From NCBI RefSeq assembly GCF_000620305.1, contig NZ_KK211100.1, positions 300,467 to 364,466 of the forward strand: DNA of 64,000 nt, in the 5' to 3' direction. This DNA comes from Desulfitibacter alkalitolerans DSM 16504. GTDB taxonomy: Bacteria > Bacillota > DSM-16504 > Desulfitibacterales > Desulfitibacteraceae. The position numbers and the translations under genes were made by a program. Positions 58,452-64,000 of this stretch are shown piece after piece. The notes under the pieces are model-generated. The model ran no database searches. It had not been told where the DNA came from and saw nothing but the letters and a program-made list of their open reading frames with translations. Position 1 is the first letter of the stretch. Every line of letters starts with the position of its first letter.

Positions 58452-58491
58452 ACCTCCTTGTTTTTTTGAATTGCAGCGTCCCTGCTGCAAT
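58452..58491 (-). promoter_or_regulatory. Predicted CsrA-binding leader of hag
   Basis: On the minus strand a perfect 8-bp hairpin ATTGCAGC/GCTGCAAT (58491-58470) presents AGGGAC, with GGA, in its loop. Downstream ACAAGGAGGT (58461-58452) is both the ribosome binding site and a near-consensus CsrA site (ACARGGA). In Bacillus, CsrA represses hag through two such sites. csrA and fliW are encoded 3.5 kb away. Confidence 0.75.
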
Positions 58492-58505
58492 ATATGCCAT
58501 ATGCT

Positions 58506-58527
58506 AACCTATTGGGGCCCCAAGGTT
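58506..58527 (-). other. GC-rich palindrome in the hag leader
   Basis: The perfect 12-bp palindrome TTGGGGCCCCAA (58512-58523) is extended by AACC/GGTT across a 2-nt bulge. It lies at about +25 to +47 of the predicted hag transcript. It may form a 5-prime stabilising hairpin or be a protein site. Confidence 0.5.
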
Positions 58528-58552
58528 ATACATATAAACCCTTACAATATAG

Positions 58553-58579
58553 TTATCGGAATAATTATTAATAGATTTA
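58553..58579 (-). promoter_or_regulatory. Sigma-28 (SigD) promoter of hag
   Basis: On the minus strand TAAA (58576-58579), exactly 15 nt, then TCCGATAA (58553-58560), matching the TAAA-N15-GCCGATAA consensus except for one base. It begins just after the fliS stop. Confidence 0.88.
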
Positions 58580-58604
58580 GGCTATAATATGATTTTTTTA
58601 AAAT

Positions 58605-58985
58605 TTATTGGTTGACAACCTTTGTTGTTTTAAGAATTTGGTTCCAGGTATTTCTTAAGTCAATTATCATAGTTAAAACTTCTTCAATAATAGAAGTATC
58701 CTTGTAGATATTTGCTTCAACAAGTCTGCTGTGCATATATTCATATAAATTAAATAAATTCTCAGCAATTTGTCCAGTTGACATATTTAGCCCGGACATT
58801 AGTCCCATTAAAATGTCTTGAGCTCTAAGGATGTTATAATGAGCCTCCTGAATGTTTTTAGCAGCTATAGATTCTAGAGCTTTTTTAAGAAATTTAATTT
58901 CACCATCATAGAGCATTAATACTAGTTTTTCTTGTGATACTGTGCTAACCTGCTGCTGAAGATATGTATTTACAGGTGAATTCAC
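58605..58985 (-). CDS. fliS: Flagellin chaperone FliS
   Basis: Export chaperone of 126 aa that binds the flagellin C-terminus and, in Firmicutes, also takes part in FliW-CsrA control. It begins NSPVNTYLQQQVSTVSQEKLVLMLYDGEIKFLKKAL, the family start, and has LNMSTGQIAENLFNLYEYM. GTG at 58983-58985 has GGGAGGG upstream; the longer frame to 59087 overlaps the previous gene. Confidence 0.93.
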   Translation of the reverse strand: MNSPVNTYLQQQVSTVSQEKLVLMLYDGEIKFLKKALESIAAKNIQEAHYNILRAQDILMGLMSGLNMSTGQIAENLFNLYEYMHSRLVEANIYKDTSIIEEVLTMIIDLRNTWNQILKTTKVVNQ

Positions 58986-59004
58986 CGTTTCCCTCCTCCC
59001 TATA

Positions 59005-59376
59005 TTAGACTGAATCATCCACAACAAAACCTTTAGGATCATCAATGTTATACAGTAATTGATAAACCTTTTCCGGATACACCTCACTTAACACTTTATC
59101 CACAGTAACATCTAAAACCTGAACCATCACATTGTCTCTTTTTAAAACTATTACAAAACGAATAGGTGCAGCAAATTCTTCTAAAAATTGATTTAATTTT
59201 TCAATTGCAAATTCTAATTTTTTCTTGTTTTTACCTTGCTTTTGCCCAGATTCATGCTTTTCTTTTGGCTGTTTCCGATCTACCTGCCTTGGTTGATTAG
59301 ATTCATAAACTGTGGTCCGGTTTCTTTCTCTAATACGTTCCATAAGGATTGGGTCAACGCCTTGAATCTTTACCAT
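59005..59376 (-). CDS. FlaG-like protein (divergent second copy)
   Basis: A protein of 123 aa with a basic, Lys/Gln-rich middle (KHESGQKQGKNKKK) and a C-terminal FlaG-like half, LEFAIEKLNQFLEEF then VIVLKRDNVMVQVLDVTVDKVLSEVYPEKVYQLL, which aligns by eye with the FlaG order (LEFSIHEKTKEIMVKVFD...EIPPEKVLDLV) at 61354-61740. It ends in VVDDSV as FlaG ends in VDDKA. It lies between the fliT-like gene and fliS. Filament-length or cap-related role inferred only by resemblance. Confidence 0.6.
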   Translation of the reverse strand: MVKIQGVDPILMERIRERNRTTVYESNQPRQVDRKQPKEKHESGQKQGKNKKKLEFAIEKLNQFLEEFAAPIRFVIVLKRDNVMVQVLDVTVDKVLSEVYPEKVYQLLYNIDDPKGFVVDDSV

Positions 59377-59397
59377 TAACATCACCCCTTAAAAGGG

Positions 59398-59811
59398 CTA
59401 TTTTTTCTTGTCGATTAAGATGCCTTCAATTGGAATTTCATCACCTTTGTATAAGGAATGGGTTTTTTTTAGGTAATGTGTTTGTTTCAGGAGTTCTGCC
59501 ATGACATCTAATTCTTTTTTTAAGACATTTTTATTTTGTTCATCTATTTCTTTTGCCGTATTTAGTAAATTTATTATATCAGCTTTAAGATTGTCCACGT
59601 CTTGATTTCCATGCTCGGTAAAAGTCCCAAGATAATCATCAATTTGGTTTACCTTGGCTATTACCATATCCTTTTCAGTTAAAAGCTGCAGAAGCAAATC
59701 ATAGTTCCTTGCTGCAATGGCGTGCTGCTCTTTCTGGGACAGGCTTAAAAATGTCTCGTAAAGTTCTTTTTTCTTTGTTAAGTATTGCTGGTAATTTAGT
59801 TTGTTTTTCAT
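59398..59811 (-). CDS. FliT/FlgN-like export chaperone
   Basis: A helical protein of 137 aa located directly after fliD, the position of fliT. Pattern: LTKKKELYETFLSLSQKEQHAIAARNYDLLLQLLTEKD, split into two helices, then a long coiled coil (about 70-110). FliT binds the cap protein FliD. The ATG at 59809-59811 lies 6 bp after the fliD stop with no good binding site, so translation is probably coupled to fliD; a GTG at 59853 would overlap fliD. Confidence 0.7.
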   Translation of the reverse strand: MKNKLNYQQYLTKKKELYETFLSLSQKEQHAIAARNYDLLLQLLTEKDMVIAKVNQIDDYLGTFTEHGNQDVDNLKADIINLLNTAKEIDEQNKNVLKKELDVMAELLKQTHYLKKTHSLYKGDEIPIEGILIDKKK

Positions 59812-59816
59812 AGCAG

Positions 59817-61334
59817 CTACTGCCAATTCCTCATAAATTGCTGGTTCATCCACATGCTCTGAGAATACATCTGGTTTAGAGCCTTTTCCATTGTTGTAAA
59901 TTGTCTCCAGTATCTATCCTCAATATTCTTCAGCCTGTTCTGCCATGAATCAATTTGTTTGTTTAAATTATTAAGCCTTTGTCCAAGCTGACTGTCATCC
60001 ACCATCCTAAGACCGGTTTCCCTGCCAGCACTTTCAGTTATTTGCCTTGTTGCATCAATTACTACTCTATAAATTCTATCCCCGATTCCATTTTCCGCTG
60101 AATTGGTGCTTGTTTTTGTAAAAAGCTGTTTTACTCCCTCAAGATCCTCCTGCAAAGCTCTCTTAAGTTTAGTCTCATCTATATAAAGCTTGCCACCTTC
60201 ATGCCAAGATCGAGTAGAAATACCAATGGCTGCAAGGGAGTTGTTTTGTCCGGTTAAATCCTGCACAGGCTCTGACAGGGCCCTGCGAATATTGGAAACA
60301 AAGTTTATTAGAATATTGTCATTTCTAAATAAACCACTACGAGCTTTTTCTTCCCATAGTTGGATTTCCTTCTCAGACATCTGCTCTTTCTGCTCATCAC
60401 TAAGTGGTGGAAATGCCCTATAGGTCCTTTCTGACAATTTTTTGTTTACATCTTCAATAATTTCATTAAATCTTTCAACAAAGTCTTTAATTTGATTGAA
60501 AACTCCTTCTATATTGCCTGAAACTCTGACAGTAGCTGCTCCCTCGGCAAGGAGATTGAAGTTAATTTCTGTAATTGTAAAGGTATTGGATGCTTGGGCT
60601 AAGAGAGTTCCATTAAATGTAAAGGCTGCATCCTGCCCCTGGGCAGGTTCGCTAGTGTTAAAGAGCAGAGCACCAGCCAAAAATCCGAAGGGATTACCTG
60701 TTCCATCTTTTACCAGGTTTTCCCCTGTCAATATATCCTGCAGCTCTATTTTCTGAGCTGCTCCAGTTTGTCTGCTCATTAGAAAAACACGGTTAAGGTT
60801 GGCATCATAATTTGCCCTGACACCAAAATTTCTTTTGTTTATTTCATTAATAACATCATGAATAGTTGCCTGATTAACATTAAAGGTAAATGTCTCTGTC
60901 CTTTGTCCATCACCTATGGAAAAGGAAATAAGATTTTTATCCTCAGATGAATTGAGGTTAAACTGTTGAGTGAGAAACTTTTCTTCTGTATTATATGGAT
61001 TGATTTCCCCACTAGTCTGGTAAGCACCTTTTGCCAGTTGGGCCACTTCCATGGTATAGATACCATCATTTGCTGCACCTGCAACACTTACATTCACTGC
61101 ACCAGGGTTTGATGATGTAACATTTTTGACATTAAATGTAGATTGAAGTTTAAAATTAAACATCTGATCTCGAAAACTAAATAGCTTTCTATTTAAAGCT
61201 CTATAGTCCTCCTGCTTCCACTCAAGAAGGGTCTTTTGCTGTAAGAGCCTTTCCATGGGCATTCTTTCTGCACGCATTAGGTCCTTCACCATCTGGTCAA
61301 TATCCATCCCTGAAGCAAGTCCACCAATTCGCAT
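59817..61334 (-). CDS. fliD: Flagellar filament cap protein FliD
   Basis: Cap protein of 505 aa that folds and inserts flagellin at the filament tip. The N-terminal RIGGLASGMDIDQMVKDLM and the C-terminal coiled coil (LNNLNKQIDSWQNRLKNIEDRYWRQFTTMEKAL, described in parts) are the family hallmarks, with the FliD_N domain at about 5-100 and FliD_C at about 225-480. Lies 19 bp after flaG. Confidence 0.96.
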   Translation of the reverse strand: MRIGGLASGMDIDQMVKDLMRAERMPMERLLQQKTLLEWKQEDYRALNRKLFSFRDQMFNFKLQSTFNVKNVTSSNPGAVNVSVAGAANDGIYTMEVAQLAKGAYQTSGEINPYNTEEKFLTQQFNLNSSEDKNLISFSIGDGQRTETFTFNVNQATIHDVINEINKRNFGVRANYDANLNRVFLMSRQTGAAQKIELQDILTGENLVKDGTGNPFGFLAGALLFNTSEPAQGQDAAFTFNGTLLAQASNTFTITEINFNLLAEGAATVRVSGNIEGVFNQIKDFVERFNEIIEDVNKKLSERTYRAFPPLSDEQKEQMSEKEIQLWEEKARSGLFRNDNILINFVSNIRRALSEPVQDLTGQNNSLAAIGISTRSWHEGGKLYIDETKLKRALQEDLEGVKQLFTKTSTNSAENGIGDRIYRVVIDATRQITESAGRETGLRMVDDSQLGQRLNNLNKQIDSWQNRLKNIEDRYWRQFTTMEKALNQMYSQSMWMNQQFMRNWQ

Positions 61335-61353
61335 AATCTATCACTCCCCTCTT

Positions 61354-61740
61354 TTATGCCTTATCATCAACAATAATGCCTGCTGCTTCCCACATATAGG
61401 CTACTAAATCTAATACCTTTTCAGGAGGTATTTCTCTGATTATTTCATCTGTTGCCCTATCAAAGACCTTTACCATGATTTCCTTGGTTTTCTCGTGGAT
61501 TGAAAATTCTAGTCTGGTATATCTGCTTACATAGGACTTATTTGCAAGCTCAATAGCTTTAATGACCTGCTGCTCAACATTTTCCCTGTCAGTATTGCCT
61601 TGCCCTCCTTGATCAATGGAGGCTCTGTTTACCATATCACTATTGGATGTATCCTTGTTTCTGTGGACACTGGTCACTGTTGGATTTAGGGCTTTTACAG
61701 GTCTTATATTTGGATCTGAAAATGTAGATATTTTCAACAC
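61354..61740 (-). CDS. flaG: FlaG family protein
   Basis: A protein of 128 aa with an unstructured N-terminal half and the FlaG C-terminal core RLEFSIHEKTKEIMVKVFDRATDEIIREIPPEKVLDLVAYM (positions about 77-117), ending VDDKA. FlaG influences filament length in other bacteria. It stands between csrA and fliD. Confidence 0.93.
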   Translation of the reverse strand: MLKISTFSDPNIRPVKALNPTVTSVHRNKDTSNSDMVNRASIDQGGQGNTDRENVEQQVIKAIELANKSYVSRYTRLEFSIHEKTKEIMVKVFDRATDEIIREIPPEKVLDLVAYMWEAAGIIVDDKA

Positions 61741-61753
61741 AACACACCCCTTA

Positions 61754-61981
61754 CTATTTAGAACTTTTAAAAATAGTAAAATCTATGTCTGCCTGAGAAG
61801 CATTTCCTGCCAACTGATTTTCCTTCTTAACTGCTTCTATAAGCTCTTCCCTGAATACACCTGTTTTCCTGGGAGCTGTAATCCCAAACTTTACCCTGTT
61901 CCCTTCTATTCCCAAGACAACTATTTTAATATCTCCATCAATTACAATACCTTCATTTATCTTCCTTGTGATTATCAGCAT
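61754..61981 (-). CDS. csrA: Carbon storage / flagellin translation regulator CsrA
   Basis: RNA-binding homodimer of 75 aa that blocks hag translation and is sequestered by FliW. It starts MLIITRKINEGIVID, has DIKIVVLGIEGNRVKFGI and the RNA-contact stretch APRKTGVFREEL, including the conserved Arg. The last 15 residues are longer than in enterobacterial CsrA, as in Bacillus. It lies 2 bp after fliW, the conserved pair. Confidence 0.97.
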   Translation of the reverse strand: MLIITRKINEGIVIDGDIKIVVLGIEGNRVKFGITAPRKTGVFREELIEAVKKENQLAGNASQADIDFTIFKSSK

Positions 61982-61983
61982 AA

Positions 61984-62439
61984 TTATCCACTGCTAGCCT
62001 TTAATTTTTCTTTTGGTGGAAATAAAGGGTATTTTATATAGCTTGGCATCCCATCTAGAACAATTTGCTTTGCTTTTTTCTTTTCAAGGTTTATGATAAT
62101 TGGTGCCAAGAGGTTGGTAGTAGCCTTTTTAAAGCCTTCTTTGGGTATAGTAACTATAGTATGCACTAACACATCCTCCTGTTTTTTTATTTCAAGTTCA
62201 TCCTTTAAGCTTTCGTCAATATCAACATAGAAACCAAGTTGAATTGAAAATGGGTCAATTAGTAAAAAGGATAAACTTGGTTCGTCAATGGATTGAAGCC
62301 AGCTAAAGAATGGATTGTTTTCTACTGGAATAATTATAAAGCGCCTATTTTCTTCAAAAGCTAGAATCCCTGCGGGAAAAGTTATTATTTCTTTATCATC
62401 AATACTTATTTCACCAAACTGCCTGGTTTTTACCAGCAT
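61984..62439 (-). CDS. fliW: Flagellar assembly factor FliW
   Basis: Antagonist of CsrA that is itself titrated by flagellin. The 151 aa contain TFPAGILAFEENRRFIIIP near 20, FSWLQSIDEPSLSFLLIDPF near 45, and VHTIVTIPKEG with NLLAPIIINLEK near 108, all standard. Closely coupled to csrA. Confidence 0.96.
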   Translation of the reverse strand: MLVKTRQFGEISIDDKEIITFPAGILAFEENRRFIIIPVENNPFFSWLQSIDEPSLSFLLIDPFSIQLGFYVDIDESLKDELEIKKQEDVLVHTIVTIPKEGFKKATTNLLAPIIINLEKKKAKQIVLDGMPSYIKYPLFPPKEKLKASSG

Positions 62440-62477
62440 ATTAGCACCTCATTTAAAATTTATATTACATGTGGATA

Positions 62478-63392
62478 TTATTTTAGAAAATCCAATAATG
62501 TGGGCTGCAGTATTTGGGAACCTGATTTGATGGCTGCATGGTAAGCAGCTTCCTGTACTGAAAAGTCAATCATGGCACGGGCATAATCCGTATCTTCCAG
62601 TCCACTGAGGATTTTAGTAAATTCATATTGGGAGTTTAAGCTTCTTTGCAGTGCTGTTTCCATCCTGTTGCTTTTGGCACCCAGGCTGGCTCTTTCAGAA
62701 AGAACACCGTCAATTCTAACATCCATTTCACCTAATCGGTTTGAAATTCCAGAGGCATCACCACTTCTCATCATCTGTGCTAATTCAATTAACGTCTCAT
62801 AGACTTTAGATTTTACCTCCCCACCTTCTTCGTATAGCTGAAAAGCATTTTGTGAAGCATTTATGGTCATCTGCACCCCAGGTGATACTTCATATTGAAT
62901 CTCTGCAAAGTCACCCTTATACTCTATCTCCAGGGTGCCGCTATTTTTTTTAAGTTCAAAAGGAGGCTTGGTTGTGTAATTACCTCCAAAAATATAGGCA
63001 TCTCCGTGGGTATTATTGGCTATCTGCGTAGTTTCTTCTATTAGCTGTTCAACCTCATCAGCCAATGCAGCCATTGCCTCGATAGTTAAAGTTCCACCTG
63101 CTCCATAAACAGCCAGCTCTCGAGCCCTCTGCAGTACATTAGTTAAATTTGCCAATGAATTCTCAGAGATTTCCAGCCAGCTCATTGCATCACGCATATT
63201 CTTGTCAAATTGTTCCATTTCATCCAGGGTTGTACGTATGGTCATAACCCTTGAAACTACAACTGGATCATCAGATGGACGATTAACCATTTTCCCAGAA
63301 GCAATTCTATTATGAAGTTTTTCCAAATAAAACTTGTTTCTATCTAGATTTTGCACAAAGTTGGTATGAAGCATTTTATTTGTTATTCTCAT
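62478..63392 (-). CDS. flgL: Hook-filament junction protein FlgL
   Basis: A junction protein of 304 aa related to flagellin at both ends: N-terminal MRITNKMLHTNFVQNLDRN and RIASGKMVNRPSDDPV, and C-terminal LGAKSNRMETALQRS with a DTDYARAMIDFSVQEAAYHAAIKSG helix. FlgL-specific is the IFGGNYTTKPPF segment near 145. Lies 15 bp after flgK. Confidence 0.96.
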   Translation of the reverse strand: MRITNKMLHTNFVQNLDRNKFYLEKLHNRIASGKMVNRPSDDPVVVSRVMTIRTTLDEMEQFDKNMRDAMSWLEISENSLANLTNVLQRARELAVYGAGGTLTIEAMAALADEVEQLIEETTQIANNTHGDAYIFGGNYTTKPPFELKKNSGTLEIEYKGDFAEIQYEVSPGVQMTINASQNAFQLYEEGGEVKSKVYETLIELAQMMRSGDASGISNRLGEMDVRIDGVLSERASLGAKSNRMETALQRSLNSQYEFTKILSGLEDTDYARAMIDFSVQEAAYHAAIKSGSQILQPTLLDFLK

Positions 63393-63407
63393 ATTTAAAC
63401 CTCCAAG

Positions 63408-64000
63408 TTAGGCTTTAAGGCCATTTACAATTGTTGCAGCAAGTTCATCTAATACTCTAATGTATCTTGATGCCGCCTGAAAGGCTCTATGATAGGAAAT
63501 CATATTTGCTGTTTCCTCATCTATGGAAACACCTGAAACCTGTTCTTTTCTATTAGTTAGCTGATTTACTAGTGTTGTCTGGTTTTGGATCATTCTCTCC
63601 GCTTCCTTGGTGGCTACTCCGATCTCTGAAACAAAATTCTGGTAGAAGGTTTCAAGCTTAAGATCTCCAGAAGCATTACTTTGTAGTTTCCCGTCAGTAT
63701 CTAATGTAAACCTTGCATTTCTTAACTGGGCAATGAGCAGAGCATTTTCCCTATTGCCGGGGTTAAAGGGGTCTCCACCTTCCACCTTGCCGGCTGCAAT
63801 AAGACCAACATCCTTTTCTATGTCTGGATTTAAGAAAAGGTATTTTGCAGATAAGTAATCCTCCATTGCTGGATCACTAACATCTATAACATTTCCATTC
63901 TCATCCTTAAAAACGAATAAATCTATTCCAGTATTGTCTGGGGGGTCTTTTAAGTTTATGCCAGATGAATGTATTTCATTTAGTATCCTGGAAATGCCTT
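63408..64000 (-). CDS. flgK: Hook-filament junction protein FlgK (partial, N-terminus outside window)
   Basis: The C-terminal 197 codons are present; the gene continues beyond base 64000. The frame reads without break from 63998. The C-terminal helix has VSIDEETANMISYHRAFQAASRYIRVLDELAATIV, the diagnostic FlgK end, and upstream AGGDPFNPGN-type sequence of the FlgK middle domain (here KVEGGDPFNPGNREN). The expected next gene upstream would be flgN or a flagellar regulator. Confidence 0.95.
   Translation of the reverse strand, partial: GISRILNEIHSSGINLKDPPDNTGIDLFVFKDENGNVIDVSDPAMEDYLSAKYLFLNPDIEKDVGLIAAGKVEGGDPFNPGNRENALLIAQLRNARFTLDTDGKLQSNASGDLKLETFYQNFVSEIGVATKEAERMIQNQTTLVNQLTNRKEQVSGVSIDEETANMISYHRAFQAASRYIRVLDELAATIVNGLKA

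Noticed and set aside
61616-62041. Plus-strand 141-codon frame opposite flaG, csrA and fliW
   Set aside because: Antisense to three recognisable genes; no start context.

Overview
The window comes from the chromosome of a low-GC, Gram-positive, spore-forming, motile anaerobe of the class Clostridia. The evidence is an alpha/beta-type small acid-soluble spore protein, a SpoVD/PBP2-type transpeptidase behind mraZ-rsmH-ftsL, a soluble HdrABC-FlxABCD redox complex, FdhD, and a Firmicutes-style flagellar/chemotaxis set (CheC, CheD, FliY, FlhF, FlhG, SigD, CsrA/FliW). I do not assign a species. Nearly everything is on the minus strand; only four protein genes are on the plus strand. No rRNA, tRNA, CRISPR array, transposase or prophage gene was seen.

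Layout in window coordinates: 1-5.1 kb is the start of the mra/mur cell-wall cluster (mraZ, rsmH, ftsL, PBP, murE; murE runs off the left edge). 5.2-13.7 kb is a mixed region: two microprotein genes with structured leaders, a small-export-like membrane protein, a ThiF/MoeB enzyme, a TPR protein, a MoxR ATPase with a VWA protein, a PerR-like regulator, YlbF, RidA, a Ca/Na-exchanger-like protein and a PHP phosphatase. 13.7-20.5 kb is a complete hdrCBA-flxDCBA operon with its own promoter and terminator. 20.7-24.9 kb holds a Na/Pi cotransporter, a LarA homologue, a YflT-type stress protein, FdhD and the spore protein.

24.9-51.8 kb is one co-directional flagellar/chemotaxis operon of 36 genes read right to left: flgB-flgC-fliE-fliF-fliG-fliH-fliI-fliJ-fliK-flgD-orf-flgE-flbD-motA-motB-fliL-fliN-fliO-fliP-fliQ-fliR-flhB-flhA-flhF-flhG-pilZ-sigD-swrB like-orf73-flgF like-cheD-cheR-cheC-cheY-fliM-fliY. 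A cyclic-di-GMP-I (GEMM-I) riboswitch followed by a terminator stands in front of it. 52.2-53.3 kb is a flgN-type gene and an unknown gene behind a perfect sigma-28 promoter. 53.7-55.7 kb is a second GEMM-I riboswitch in front of a FliL paralogue and an HD-GYP protein. 55.8-64 kb holds hag with a sigma-28 promoter and a CsrA-type leader, then fliS, a FlaG-like gene, a fliT-like gene, fliD, flaG, csrA, fliW, flgL and flgK (cut by the right edge).

The parts form a layered motility circuit. c-di-GMP is read by two riboswitches and plausibly by a PilZ protein, and may be degraded by the HD-GYP protein. SigD from the large operon drives the late genes. FliW and CsrA set flagellin translation.

Points that stand out: (1) at least five genes appear to start at AUU codons with well-placed Shine-Dalgarno sites; (2) the second riboswitch carries an exact 11-nt complement between aptamer and terminator, predicting an OFF switch over a c-di-GMP hydrolase, which would be positive feedback; (3) two unrelated microprotein genes have their ribosome binding sites inside perfect stems.
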